64,000 bases of DNA from Aquipseudomonas alcaligenes (GTDB taxonomy: Bacteria > Pseudomonadota > Gammaproteobacteria > Pseudomonadales > Pseudomonadaceae). The DNA lies in contig NZ_QJRX01000003.1 in NCBI RefSeq assembly GCF_003205495.1, positions 434,001 through 498,000 on the forward strand. Direction: 5' to 3'. Shown one piece after another: positions 8,055 to 18,024 of this stretch. Positions within the stretch are counted from its first letter, which is position 1. Each line of letters starts with the position of its first letter. The position numbers were made by a program, and so were the translations under genes. The notes beneath the pieces were generated by a model. It searched no databases. It was not told where the DNA came from and worked only from the letters and a program-made list of their open reading frames with translations.

Positions 8055-9233
8055 TCACTTGGAGAGGAACTTCATGCCGTCTTCCAGCCCGCGCAGGGTC
8101 AGCGGGTACATCTGGTCGTTGATCAGCTCGCGGACGATGTTGGTCGAGGCGGTGTAGTTCCAGGCGTCCTTGGGGTAGGGGTTGATCCAGATGAGCTTCT
8201 TGTACTTGTCCATGAAGCGCTTCATCCACACGTAGCCGGCTTCCTCGTTCCAGTGTTCGACGCTGCCGCCGGCCTGGGTGATCTCGTAGGGCGCCATGGA
8301 TGCGTCGCCGACGAACACCACTTTCCAGTCCGGCCCGTACTTGTGCAGCAGGTCCGAGGTGGAGAAGCGTTCGCTGGTACGGCGCAGGTTGTTCTTCCAC
8401 ACGCTCTCGTAGATGAAGTTGTGGAAGTAGAAGTACTCCAGGTGCTTGAACTCGGTCTTGCAGGCCGAGAACAGCTCCTCGCAGACCTTGACGTGGGCGT
8501 CCATCGAGCCGCCGATGTCGAACAGGATCAGCAGCTTGACCGTGTTGCGCCGTTCCGGGCGCATCTGGATGTTGAGCAGGCCGGCGTCCTTGGCCGTGTG
8601 GTCGATGGTGCCGCCGAGGTCGAACTCTTCCGCCGCGCCTTCGCGGGCGAACTTGCGCAGGCGGCGCAGGGCCACCTTGATGTTGCGCGTGCCCAGCTCG
8701 ACCTGGTCGTCGAGGTTCTTGTACTCGCGCTGGTCCCACACCTTGGCGGCCTTGCCCTGGCGCTTGCCGGCGTCGCCGACGCGGATGCCTTCCGGGTTGT
8801 AGCCGCCGGAGCCGAACGGGCTGGTGCCGCCGGTGCCGATCCACTTGTTGCCGCCGGCGTGGCGTTCCTTCTGTTCTTCGAGGCGCTTCTTGAATTCCTC
8901 GATCAGCTTGTCCAGGCCGCCCAGGCTCTGGATCTGCGCCTTCTCTTCCTCGGACAGGTGGCGCTCGAACTCCTTGCGCAGCCACTCCTCGGGGATCAGC
9001 GCCTCGATGTGTTCGTTGAGGTTTTCCAGGCCCTTGAAGTAGGCGCCGAAGGCGCGGTCGAACTTGTCGAAGTGGCGCTCGTCCTTCACCAGGATCGCCC
9101 GGGCGAGGTAGTAGAACTCGTCCATGTCGGCGAACACGACGTTGTGCTTGAGCGCGTTGATCAGATCGAGCAGCTCGCGCACCGAGACCGGCACCTTGGC
9201 CGCGCGCATTTCATTGAACAGGTTGAGCAGCAT
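8055..9233 (-). CDS. VWA domain protein (CoxE-like partner of MoxR)
   Basis: A 392-residue protein with a C-terminal von Willebrand A domain. The MIDAS-like motif DIGGSMDAHV lies near residue 220, and the N-terminal half is helical and charged with a Gly-rich linker (GGTSPFGSGGYNP). The family is encoded beside MoxR AAA ATPases, as here, and the pairs are thought to act as metal-dependent chaperone or assembly systems; the client is unknown. The ATG at 9233 gives the conserved start MLLNLFNEMRAAKVP. A repeat-rich gap of 144 bases separates it from the MoxR gene. Confidence 0.88.
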   Translation of the reverse strand: MLLNLFNEMRAAKVPVSVRELLDLINALKHNVVFADMDEFYYLARAILVKDERHFDKFDRAFGAYFKGLENLNEHIEALIPEEWLRKEFERHLSEEEKAQIQSLGGLDKLIEEFKKRLEEQKERHAGGNKWIGTGGTSPFGSGGYNPEGIRVGDAGKRQGKAAKVWDQREYKNLDDQVELGTRNIKVALRRLRKFAREGAAEEFDLGGTIDHTAKDAGLLNIQMRPERRNTVKLLILFDIGGSMDAHVKVCEELFSACKTEFKHLEYFYFHNFIYESVWKNNLRRTSERFSTSDLLHKYGPDWKVVFVGDASMAPYEITQAGGSVEHWNEEAGYVWMKRFMDKYKKLIWINPYPKDAWNYTASTNIVRELINDQMYPLTLRGLEDGMKFLSK

Positions 9234-9265
9234 GGCTGCGGACCTCTTGGGGTATGCGGACAATT

Positions 9266-9367
9266 CCCTCTCCCTTGAGGGAGAGGGCTAGGGAGAGGGT
9301 GAACGGACAACGCCGAGTAGCCGGCTTTCCCTCTCCCCCGGCCCCTCTCCCGCAAGCGGGAGAGGGG
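9266..9367. repeat. intergenic palindromic repeat, CCCTCTCCC type (copy 1)
   Basis: Two palindromes with a short spacer: an imperfect one (CCCTCTCCCTT/GAGGGAGAGGG, 9266-9287) and a perfect one with 12-base arms and an AA loop (9342-9367, CCCCTCTCCCGC arm). The spacer reads GTGAAC...GCCGAGTAGCCGGC. A related unit in the same orientation lies at 11461-11534. It sits between the MoxR and VWA genes and would form a stable hairpin in their shared transcript. Confidence 0.75.
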
Positions 9368-9377
9368 AGACAAGCAA

Positions 9378-10223
9378 TCAGCGCCCGGCGCGGCGCGCCA
9401 TGAAAGCCAGGCGCTCGAGCAGCTGCACGTCCTGCTCGTTCTTCACCAGGGCACCGGCCAGCGGCGGAATGGCCTTGGTCGGATCGCGCTCGCGCAGCAC
9501 GGCCTCGCCGATGTTGTCGGCCATCAGCAGCTTCAGCCAGTCGACCAGCTCGCTGGTGGAGGGCTTCTTCTTCAGGCCCGGCACCTTGCGCACGTCGAAG
9601 AACACGTCCAGCGCCTCGGCCACCAGCTCGCCGCTGATGCCCGGGTAGTGCACGTCGACGATCTTCTTCAGGGTGTCGCGGTCGGGGAAGGCGATGTAGT
9701 GGAAGAAGCAGCGGCGCAGGAAGGCGTCCGGCAGTTCCTTCTCGTTGTTCGAGGTGATGATGATGATCGGGCGCTGCTTGGCCTTGATCGTCTCGTCGGT
9801 CTCGTAAACGTAGAACTCCATCTTGTCGAGTTCCTGCAACAGGTCGTTGGGGAACTCGATGTCGGCCTTGTCGATCTCGTCGATCAGCAGGATCACCCGC
9901 TCCTCGGACTCGAAGGCCTCCCACAGCTTGCCTTTCTTGATGTAGTTGCGAACGTCGTGGACCTTCTCCGAGTTCAGCTGCGAATCGCGCAGGCGGCTGA
10001 CCGCGTCGTACTCGTACAGGCCCTGGTGGGCCTTGGTGGTGGACTTGATGTGCCAGGTGATCAGCTTGGCACCGAAGGCCTCGGACAGCTGCTCGGCCAG
10101 CATGGTCTTGCCGGTGCCCGGCTCGCCCTTGACCAGCAGCGGGCGCTGCAGGGTGATGGCGGCGTTGACCGCGAGCTTCAGGTCGTCGGTGGCGACGTAG
10201 GACTGAGTGCCTTCGAACTTCAT
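9378..10223 (-). CDS. MoxR family AAA ATPase
   Basis: A 281-residue AAA+ ATPase of the MoxR type. Walker A is GEPGTGKTML (about residues 33-42) and Walker B is ILLIDEIDKAD; ITSNNEKELPDAFLRR carries sensor 1 and the arginine finger region. It pairs with the downstream VWA gene, a combination known across bacteria as a chaperone-like module. The ATG at 10223 has a GAGG ribosome binding site a few bases upstream; the open frame continues to 10394 but that part is not conserved. It is divergent from cysK. Confidence 0.92.
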   Translation of the reverse strand: MKFEGTQSYVATDDLKLAVNAAITLQRPLLVKGEPGTGKTMLAEQLSEAFGAKLITWHIKSTTKAHQGLYEYDAVSRLRDSQLNSEKVHDVRNYIKKGKLWEAFESEERVILLIDEIDKADIEFPNDLLQELDKMEFYVYETDETIKAKQRPIIIITSNNEKELPDAFLRRCFFHYIAFPDRDTLKKIVDVHYPGISGELVAEALDVFFDVRKVPGLKKKPSTSELVDWLKLLMADNIGEAVLRERDPTKAIPPLAGALVKNEQDVQLLERLAFMARRAGR

Positions 10224-10436
10224 CGTGTAATCCTCGAACGGTAACGCGCGGGCGGCGCCCGGCACGGCGAACAGCTGAAAAAACCAATATACCCCGCTCC
10301 CTGGCGCACTGTGAACGCAGACGCGCCATTCAGTCACTGAATGGCGGGTCACCCGCTCAAGGTCAGCGGCTGGACGCCCGCGCGGCCTGGGCATAGGCTT
10401 GGCGGTCTAGTTCCCGCTCGCACAAGGACTTCCGCC

Positions 10437-11411
<975 letters not shown>

Positions 11412-11426
11412 ACAGCTGCCGTGCAT

Positions 11427-11456
11427 GAAAAAGCCGCCCATGAGGCGGCTTTTTTG
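11427..11456 (+). terminator. Rho-independent terminator of cysK
   Basis: AAAAAGCCGCC-catga-GGCGGCTTTTTT, 15 bases after the cysK stop. Confidence 0.88.
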
Positions 11457-11460
11457 TATC

Positions 11461-11534
11461 CCCTCTCCCCATGGGAGAGGGCGGGGGTGAGGGACTCTGG
11501 GGCGACTCCGAGTTGCCAGCCGGCCCCTCTCCCT
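11461..11534. repeat. intergenic palindromic repeat, CCCTCTCCC type (copy 2)
   Basis: Starts with CCCTCTCCC-cat-GGGAGAGGG (with one extra C in the loop, 11461-11481), then GGGGGTGAGGGACT and CTCCGAGTTGCCAGCCGG, ending in CCCCTCTCCC. The order of blocks matches copy 1 at 9266-9367, but the final hairpin is not complete here. It directly follows the cysK terminator. Confidence 0.65.
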
Positions 11535-11594
11535 GGCCACGCGTCCTACACCGAGGCTAGCGTCCTGCTCGGTGCGCAGGGCTGCACTAACGGC

Positions 11595-11655
11595 CGTAGC
11601 CCGGATGCAATCCGGGAAACAGGCCACTCCGCTCCCGAATTGCATCCGGGCTACG
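11595..11655. repeat. inverted repeat CGTAGCCCGGATGCAAT, REP-like
   Basis: Two 17-base arms (11595-11611 reading CGTAGCCCGGATGCAAT, and its exact complement at 11639-11655) flank 27 bases. This core is widespread between genes in Pseudomonas-type genomes (recollection). The right arm supplies the TAG stop codon of the EamA gene at 11651-11653. Confidence 0.8.
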
Positions 11656-12553
11656 TTCTGATCGGCGCCGCGCTCGGTGCGCTCGGGCGCACCACCAGCC
11701 ACAGCGCCACGCCGATCAGCAGGCAGCCGGGCAGGTAGTCCCAGGTCAGCGGTTCGCCCAGCAGCAGGGCGCCCCACAGCACGCCGAACGGCGGGATCAG
11801 GAAGGTGGTGGTGGAAGCCTTGATCGGGCCAATGTCGGCCAGCAGGCGGAAGTACAGGACATAGGCGAAGGCGGTACAGACCAGGCCCAGGCCGGCCAGC
11901 GACAGCCAGACCTTGGGCCCGCCCCAGCTGGTGGGCGGCTGCCAGGCCAGGCTGCTGGCGAACAGCGGCAGCTGGAACAGGCTGGCACCGACCAGGCTGG
12001 CGAAGGCCACCAGGCGGTTGTCCAGGCCCAGTGGGCCGATCCAGCGGCGAGTGAGGAAACCGGCGAAGCCGTAGCAGGTGGTGGCCACCAGGCAGGCGGC
12101 GGCGCCCAGCAGCAGCGGTAGGTCGAAGTCCACCGGGCCGGTGCGGGTCAGCACGGCCACGCCGAACAGGCCCAGTGCCACGCCGGCGGCCTTGCTGGTG
12201 GTCAGCCCCTCGCTGAAGAACAGCGCGCCGATCAGTACGCCCATCAGTGGGGTGGTGGCGTTGAAGATCGACGAGTAGCCGGCCGGCAGCACCAGCGCGG
12301 CCAGGCAATACATCACCGACGGCAGACCGGCATTGATCACGCCGAGCACCAGGCAGGCCCTGAACTTGCCCTGGTAGTTCCACAGCGGCCGCATCAGCAG
12401 GAGGAAGGCCAGCAGGCCGAGGGCGCCGAGGCTGGCGCGGAAGAAGGCGGTTGGCAGGCTGCCCAGCACCGGCACGGCGATACGCATGAACAGGAAGCTG
12501 GCGCCCCAGATGGCGGCGAGCAGCAGCAGGCGGAACAGATCGGCGGGTTTCAT
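11651..12553 (-). CDS. EamA/DMT family transporter
   Basis: A 300-residue inner-membrane protein with about ten hydrophobic helices in two repeated halves, the layout of the drug/metabolite transporter superfamily (EamA). IWGASFLFMRIAVPVLG at the N-terminus and the FAYVLYFRLLADIGP region in the second half are typical. Substrate unknown; relatives export amino acids or other metabolites. The ATG at 12553 (MKPADLFRLL) is preferred over a TTG one codon earlier. Its stop codon falls within a dispersed inverted repeat. Confidence 0.88.
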   Translation of the reverse strand: MKPADLFRLLLLAAIWGASFLFMRIAVPVLGSLPTAFFRASLGALGLLAFLLLMRPLWNYQGKFRACLVLGVINAGLPSVMYCLAALVLPAGYSSIFNATTPLMGVLIGALFFSEGLTTSKAAGVALGLFGVAVLTRTGPVDFDLPLLLGAAACLVATTCYGFAGFLTRRWIGPLGLDNRLVAFASLVGASLFQLPLFASSLAWQPPTSWGGPKVWLSLAGLGLVCTAFAYVLYFRLLADIGPIKASTTTFLIPPFGVLWGALLLGEPLTWDYLPGCLLIGVALWLVVRPSAPSAAPIRT

Positions 12554-12663
12554 CAACGGCTCCAGGCAGGAGCCGCCAGATTACGCCGCCCGGCAGACGG
12601 CGCAATCCGCAGCTGACTTTCAAATCGGCCGTACAGATGCATTCGCACGGCCGTGGTCATGGC

Positions 12664-13407
12664 TCAGAAGGTCTTGCTGGCGCTCACCACCAGATCGGCG
12701 CCGCACAGGTCGTCGTAGCCGGTGAAGCTCAGGCACTCGGCGTCGGACAGGTCGGTATCGACATAGCTGAGGCCCCAGTTGATGCCGGCCAGCTCGCGAT
12801 TGAGTGAGACCTGCCAGTTGTCGTAGTCCTCGCGCGAGTCGCTGTAGTCGGCGTTGAAGAACACCCCGTCCTTGTAGTCGACGTTCTCCCAGCGCAGCTC
12901 CAGGCCGATCTCCAGCGGCAGCTGGGTACGGTAGCCGGCGTATTGGGTGAAGGCGGTGTCGTCGGTGTCGTGGGAGTGCTTGCCGCCGACGAAGAAGCCG
13001 TAGGCCTCCAGGGTCAGGTAGATGTCGCTGCCGTTGAACTGGCTCTCGCCGGGGAAGGTGTAGCGGTTGTAGTAGCCGTCCAGGCTGATGGCGTCGGTGA
13101 TCTGCCAGTAGTAACCGAGGTAGTAGTCGATCTCCTGGCGGGTGCCGAAGCGGTCGTCGTTCTCCCAGTCGTAGCCGAAGTCGACGTTGCTGGTCCACAC
13201 CCCGGCGTACAGGCCGCTGGCGTGGCTGAGCATCAGGTCGAGCTGGGCGGCGGGGTCGCCGAGGGTCTGCGAGATGCCGCTGTTGCGGTAGTCGCTGTAG
13301 AGGCCCGGGGTGATGGCCAGGGCGAACTGCTCGTTGAGTTCGATGGCCTGGGCCTGCAGGGTGCCGCCGGCCGCAAGGGCCAGGGCGAGAAGGTGCTGGA
13401 TGCGCAT
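12664..13407 (-). CDS. TorF family putative porin
   Basis: A 247-residue outer-membrane beta-barrel candidate. It has a signal peptide (residues 1-21, ending AQA), many alternating aromatic strands (for example EIDYYLGYYWQITD), and ends in Phe, as outer-membrane proteins do. The sequence fits the TorF / TIGR02001 group of putative porins. The ATG at 13407 starts the signal peptide directly (MRIQHLLALALAAGG). It follows the exported amidohydrolase gene on the same strand after 96 bases; a shared role in uptake or periplasmic processing is possible but only inferred. Confidence 0.8.
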   Translation of the reverse strand: MRIQHLLALALAAGGTLQAQAIELNEQFALAITPGLYSDYRNSGISQTLGDPAAQLDLMLSHASGLYAGVWTSNVDFGYDWENDDRFGTRQEIDYYLGYYWQITDAISLDGYYNRYTFPGESQFNGSDIYLTLEAYGFFVGGKHSHDTDDTAFTQYAGYRTQLPLEIGLELRWENVDYKDGVFFNADYSDSREDYDNWQVSLNRELAGINWGLSYVDTDLSDAECLSFTGYDDLCGADLVVSASKTF

Positions 13408-13503
13408 GGAAGAGCCTTGTGTTGTGGTTGTTAGGTCGGCAGTTCGAAGGCGAGCCGCTGCGCCGCGCGCCGCAGGGCGCACGGTGAAGGCGGCGGGTGG
13501 GTC

Positions 13504-15255
13504 TTATTCGGCGTGGGCGGTGGTGGCGCCGGCCTGGTACACCGGCTTGCCGGCGAACCAGGTCTGCAGCACCCGGGTGTCGAACAGTTCGGCGTCGCTG
13601 ACCGTGAAGATGTCGCGGTCGAGCAGGATCAGGTCGGCCTGCTTGCCGGGCGCCAGCGAGCCGATACGGTCCTCCAGGCGCAAGGCCTTGGCGGCATTGA
13701 TGGTGTAGGCACGCAGCATGGTCTCGCGGTCGATGCTCTCGGCGGCGTTGAGCACGCCGAGCGGGCCCTCGCGGGTGCTGGCCTGGGCGATGGCGTTCCA
13801 CGGGTTGGGGCTGGACACCGGCCAGTCGCTGGCCCCGGCGATGGTGGCGCCGGCCTTGTGCAGCGAGCGCGCCGGGTACTGGTAGCGGTAGGCGAAGGCG
13901 CTGACGTAGGGCTTGACCAGCTCCTCGGTGTAGCTCTCGGCGGTGGCCCACAGCAGCTGCATGGAGGCGATCACGCCGAGCTCCCTGAAACGCGGGAACT
14001 CCTTGGGATTGACCAGCTGCAGGTGGGTGATGCTGTGCGGCAGTGGCTGGGCATTGTGCTGGCGGGCGTACTGCACGGCATTCAGCGATTCCCGTACCGC
14101 TCTGTCGCCGACCGCATGCATGTGTACGATCCAGCCGCGCTGCTCGGCGGCGGCCAGCAGCGGGCCGAAGCCCTGCGGGTCGATCAGCAGCTGGCCCTGC
14201 TTGTGGCTGTTGGTGTACGGGTCGATCACCGCGGCGGTCTGCCCTGGGTATTCGAGGATGCCGTCGACGAACACCTTGAGGCCGGGGAAGGTCAGGTTGG
14301 GCACCCCTTCGAACTGGCGCATCACCTCGGTCTGCACGGCGAGGTCCTCGGGCTTGCTCTGCGGGTGGGTCAGCAGCAGGGCGGCCACGTGCACGTTCAG
14401 CTCGCCCTTCTCGGCCAGCTCGCGGTACAGCGGCAGCACGCCGAGGTCGCGGGTGGTGGGGCGCATCTCGAACAGCGACTGCTCGCCGCCGCCGTTGGCC
14501 GCGGCATCCATCCAGGCGGTGACGCCCACTTCCAGGTTCAGGCGCACCGCCTCGCGGGCGGCCTTCAGCATCAGCTCGTGGGAGGGCTTGGGCAGCTGGC
14601 TGCGCACCCGGTCCCAGCCGGTTTCGCTGAGGTAGCCGGTGGGTGTCAGGTCCGCCTCGTGCTCGATGTAGCTGGCTTCCTTGGCGTCCAGTGTCTTGAT
14701 CAGCGCGGCATCGATGCCGACGCGCTGCAGCATGGCCTGGTTGGCCCAGCCGGTGTGCCCGTCGATGCCGTCCAGCACCAGCGGCTGCTCGGCCCAGCGG
14801 CCCTGGTTGAAACGCTTGGCCAGCGCGCGGCTGTCCTTCCAGTAGGCCGAACTGACACCGCTGATGACGATGATGTCGTCCAGGCGCGCGGTGCCGGCCG
14901 TGTCCTGCGCGAGGATCCATTGTTCCAGTTCGGCCAGCGGCTTGACCTCGTCATAGAGGTTGGCGCGCAGGCTGGCCAGGGCGCCCATCACTGGGTGGCT
15001 GTGGGTGTCGATCATGCCCGGCATCAGCACCTTGCCGGCCAGGTCGATGCGCTGGGTGCTGGCGTCGGCCAGGGCGAGGATGGCCGCGTCGCTGCCGACC
15101 TGGAGAATCCTGCCGTCTTCCACGGCGATGGCCTGGGCCCTGGGCTGGCTGGCCTCGGCGGTAAACACCTGGCCGTTGTAAAACACCATGTCGGCGGCGG
15201 CCATGGCTTCCAGGGAGGAAAAAGCTAGTGCACTTGCCAGTAACGCTCTTTTCAC
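13504..15255 (-). CDS. exported amidohydrolase, YtcJ-like
   Basis: A 583-residue metal-dependent amidohydrolase (amidohydrolase 3 / YtcJ group) with an N-terminal signal peptide (MKRALLASALAFSSLEAMAA), so it should act in the periplasm. Metal-ligand motifs are GMIDTHSHP near residue 85, HMHAVGDRAV in the middle and ASDWPVSSPNPW near the C-terminus. Substrates of the group are mostly unknown. It is divergent from a LysR regulator gene with 105 bases between starts, which suggests regulation by that protein. Confidence 0.88.
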   Translation of the reverse strand: MKRALLASALAFSSLEAMAAADMVFYNGQVFTAEASQPRAQAIAVEDGRILQVGSDAAILALADASTQRIDLAGKVLMPGMIDTHSHPVMGALASLRANLYDEVKPLAELEQWILAQDTAGTARLDDIIVISGVSSAYWKDSRALAKRFNQGRWAEQPLVLDGIDGHTGWANQAMLQRVGIDAALIKTLDAKEASYIEHEADLTPTGYLSETGWDRVRSQLPKPSHELMLKAAREAVRLNLEVGVTAWMDAAANGGGEQSLFEMRPTTRDLGVLPLYRELAEKGELNVHVAALLLTHPQSKPEDLAVQTEVMRQFEGVPNLTFPGLKVFVDGILEYPGQTAAVIDPYTNSHKQGQLLIDPQGFGPLLAAAEQRGWIVHMHAVGDRAVRESLNAVQYARQHNAQPLPHSITHLQLVNPKEFPRFRELGVIASMQLLWATAESYTEELVKPYVSAFAYRYQYPARSLHKAGATIAGASDWPVSSPNPWNAIAQASTREGPLGVLNAAESIDRETMLRAYTINAAKALRLEDRIGSLAPGKQADLILLDRDIFTVSDAELFDTRVLQTWFAGKPVYQAGATTAHAE

Positions 15256-15314
15256 AGCAGACCCCTTGTTTTTATTGAGCTGCCGGCGAGACTAGCGAGC
15301 ATGGGGAGCAGGCA

Positions 15315-15327
15315 GAACGGCCTGTTC
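15315..15327. promoter_or_regulatory. GAAC-N5-GTTC palindrome in a divergent promoter region
   Basis: A 4+4 base inverted repeat between the amidohydrolase and LysR gene starts. The position suits a LysR-type operator, but the arms are short and no promoter was assigned. Confidence 0.3.
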
Positions 15328-15360
15328 GCGCAAAATCCTTTTGCCTGGTAGGAAACGACC

Positions 15361-16284
15361 ATGGACAAGTTCAGTGCCCTCGGCATGTTCGTCGCCACGG
15401 CCGAGCAGGGCAGTTTCAGCCGCGCCGCCGAGCTGCTGGGCAAGACGCCCTCGGCCCTGACCAAGGCCGTCGGCCACCTGGAGCGCGAGCTGGGCGCGCA
15501 GCTGTTCGAGCGCAGCACCCGGCGCATCGTGCTGACCGAGGCCGGGCGCCTGTATCTGGACACCGCGCGCCAGGTGCTGCAGCGCCTGCATGAGGCGGGC
15601 GAGGAAATCGGCCAGCTGCAGCATGGCCTGCACGGCAGCCTGCGGCTGACCGCGCCGCTGGCGTTCGGCCAGGCCTTTCTCGATCAGGTCTGTGCCGGCT
15701 TCCTGACCGAGTACCCGCAGATTCGTCTGCGCGTCGACCTGTGCGACGACTTCGTCGACCTGGTCGAGGCAGGTTACGACCTGGCCCTGCGCGAGGGGCC
15801 TAGCGACCTGCCGGGGTTGATTGCGCGGGTGGTCGGCAAGAACCGCATCTGCCTCTCTGCCAGCCCAGCGTACCTGGCGCGCAACCCGCTGCCGCTGACG
15901 CCGCAGAGCCTGGAGCAGCACGACTGGCTGATGTACGCCCACCCGGCGCTCGGGCGCGACGGCTGGTGGGTGGTACGCGATGGAATGCGCATCCGCCTGC
16001 CGCACCCGCAGCGAGTGCGCCTGGAGAGCGACAACTACGACCTGCTGCTGGCCAATGCCGTGGCCGGCAACGGCGTGCTGCACACCCCGCTATGGAGCGT
16101 CGCGCCCCATCTGGCCGATGGCCGCCTGGTGCGGCTGATGGCGGACTACCAGATCGAGCCGGACGCCTTCGGCGAAGACATCCTCGCCGTCTACCCCAGC
16201 CACCGCCGCGCCACCGGCAAGGTGCAGGCCTTCATCGATTACCTGCAGCGCTTCCTGGCCTTCACCCTCGAGGCTGACCGCTAG
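15361..16284 (+). CDS. LysR family transcriptional regulator
   Basis: A 307-residue LysR-type regulator. The N-terminal winged helix-turn-helix is clear (GSFSRAAELLGKTPSALTK, then LERELGAQLFERSTRR), followed by a substrate-binding domain from about residue 90. It is divergent from the exported amidohydrolase gene and probably controls it, itself, or both. The ligand is unknown. 100 bases separate it from the downstream acyl-CoA ligase gene on the same strand, so control of that gene is also possible. Confidence 0.92.
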   Translation: MDKFSALGMFVATAEQGSFSRAAELLGKTPSALTKAVGHLERELGAQLFERSTRRIVLTEAGRLYLDTARQVLQRLHEAGEEIGQLQHGLHGSLRLTAPLAFGQAFLDQVCAGFLTEYPQIRLRVDLCDDFVDLVEAGYDLALREGPSDLPGLIARVVGKNRICLSASPAYLARNPLPLTPQSLEQHDWLMYAHPALGRDGWWVVRDGMRIRLPHPQRVRLESDNYDLLLANAVAGNGVLHTPLWSVAPHLADGRLVRLMADYQIEPDAFGEDILAVYPSHRRATGKVQAFIDYLQRFLAFTLEADR

Positions 16285-16384
16285 GGTCAATCGCGCCGAG
16301 CGCTTGGGTCATTGAGGGGCGGCGAGGGCGGGGCTACCTTGAACCAGCCCGGCGGGGCAGATAACAACAAGAAGGGACGCCCGC

Positions 16385-18022
16385 ATGACCGAACAACTGC
16401 CGCTAGAACGTTTCCAGCACTGGTGCGAGCGCACGCCCGAGCGGGTCTGGCTGCGCCAGCCGGTGGCTGGCCACTGGCATGGCTTCACCTGGCGCCAGGT
16501 CGACGAACAGGCGCGGCGCCTGGCCACCGGCCTGCAGGCCCTGGGCTGTGCGCCAGGCGACCGCGTGGCGATCCTGGCGAAGAACTGCGCCGAGTGGTTC
16601 ATCAGCGACCTGGCCATCATGATGGCCGGGCTGATCAGTGTGCCGCTCTATCCGCTGCAGACCGCCGAGAGCATTGCCTACGTGCTGGAGCATGCCGGGT
16701 GCCGGGTGATCATCCTCGGCAAGCTGGACGAGCCGGGCAAGCTGGAGGGGGCCATCGGCGCGCAAGTAGCGCGCATCGCCATGCCCTATCCGACCCTGCG
16801 CGCCGACTACCAGTGGCACGAGCTGCAGGCCCATGCGCCGCTGCAGCAGGTGCACCGGCAGCAGGGCGACGAGCTGCTCAGCATTCTCTACACCTCCGGT
16901 ACCACCGGCCAGCCCAAGGGTGTGATGCTGTCGGCGCGGGCCATGGCCTTCTCCGCCGCCAACGCCTGCGCCGAGATGAAGATCGGCGAGCGCGACCAGT
17001 TCTTCTCCTACCTGCCGCTGTCGCATGCCGCCGAGCGTTTTCTGGTGCAGATGAACAGCCTCTACGCCGGCGCGGCGGTGGCCTTCGTCGAGTCGCTGGA
17101 GACCTTCGCCGCCGACCTGCAGCACGTGCGCCCGACCGTGTTCTTCTCGGTGCCGCGGCTGTGGACGCGCTTCCAGCAGGGCGTGCTGGAGCGCCTGCCG
17201 CAACGCAAGCTGGACCTGCTGCTGCGCCTGCCGCTGCTCGGCAGCCTGGTGGCACGCAGGATCCGTCGCGGCCTGGGTCTGGACCGGGCGCGCATCCTGG
17301 TGTCCGGCGCCGCCGCGATTTCCCCCGGGCTGCTGGAGTGGTACCGGCGCCTCGGCCTGACCATCTGCGAGGGCTACGGCATGACCGAGAACTTCGCCTA
17401 CGGTTGCTTCAACCGCCCAGGGCAGGTGCGCTTCGGCACGGTCGGGCGGCCCATGCCCTTCCTCGAAATGCGCCTGGCCGACAGCGGCGAGGTGCTGTTC
17501 CGCAGCCCGACCCTGATGCAGGGTTACTACCGTGAGCCGCAGCTCAGCGCCCAGGCCCTGGAAGGGGGCTGGCTGCACACCGGCGACAAGGGCGAGGTGG
17601 ATGCCGACGGCTACCTGCGCATCACCGGGCGGGTCAAGGACATCTTCAAGACCAGCAAGGGCAAGTATGTGGCGCCGGCGCCGATCGAGGGCGAGATCGC
17701 CAAGAACACCTGGGTCGAGCAGGTCTGCCTGATGGGCAGCAACCGTGACCAGCCGCTGGCGCTGATCGACCTGTCGCCGGCGGCCCGCGCCCAGGCCCGC
17801 GAGCAGGTCGTCGCCGACTTGCTGGCAACCCTCGAGCGCCTCAATGCCGCGCTGCCGGCGCATGAGCGCCTGAGCCATTTGCTACTGGTGAGCGAGAGCT
17901 GGACCGTGGACAACGGCAGCCTGACGCCGACCCTGAAGATCCGCCGCAACGTGCTGGAGGCCCGCTACGCCGAGTGGGTCGCCCGCCTGCCGCATCAACC
18001 TGCTGTTCACTGGGAAGACTGA
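16385..18022 (+). CDS. AMP-dependent acyl-CoA synthetase
   Basis: A 545-residue adenylate-forming ligase, probably making an acyl-CoA from a carboxylic acid, ATP and CoA. Visible motifs are LYTSGTTGQPKGVM (P-loop, about residues 170-183), EGYGMTEN, HTGDKGEVDADGYL and GRVKDIFKTSKGKYVAP with the C-terminal catalytic Lys region. It resembles long-chain acyl-CoA synthetases of the FadD15 type. The next gene, a CaiB-type CoA-transferase, starts two bases after its stop, so the two enzymes likely act on the same unknown acid. Confidence 0.9.
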   Translation: MTEQLPLERFQHWCERTPERVWLRQPVAGHWHGFTWRQVDEQARRLATGLQALGCAPGDRVAILAKNCAEWFISDLAIMMAGLISVPLYPLQTAESIAYVLEHAGCRVIILGKLDEPGKLEGAIGAQVARIAMPYPTLRADYQWHELQAHAPLQQVHRQQGDELLSILYTSGTTGQPKGVMLSARAMAFSAANACAEMKIGERDQFFSYLPLSHAAERFLVQMNSLYAGAAVAFVESLETFAADLQHVRPTVFFSVPRLWTRFQQGVLERLPQRKLDLLLRLPLLGSLVARRIRRGLGLDRARILVSGAAAISPGLLEWYRRLGLTICEGYGMTENFAYGCFNRPGQVRFGTVGRPMPFLEMRLADSGEVLFRSPTLMQGYYREPQLSAQALEGGWLHTGDKGEVDADGYLRITGRVKDIFKTSKGKYVAPAPIEGEIAKNTWVEQVCLMGSNRDQPLALIDLSPAARAQAREQVVADLLATLERLNAALPAHERLSHLLLVSESWTVDNGSLTPTLKIRRNVLEARYAEWVARLPHQPAVHWED

Positions 18023-18024
18023 AT

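Noticed and set aside
12620..14920. 766-codon minus-strand open frame overlapping the amidohydrolase and porin genes
   Set aside because: Arg/Pro/Gly-rich shadow frame; the real genes in the other minus frames have signal peptides and family motifs.
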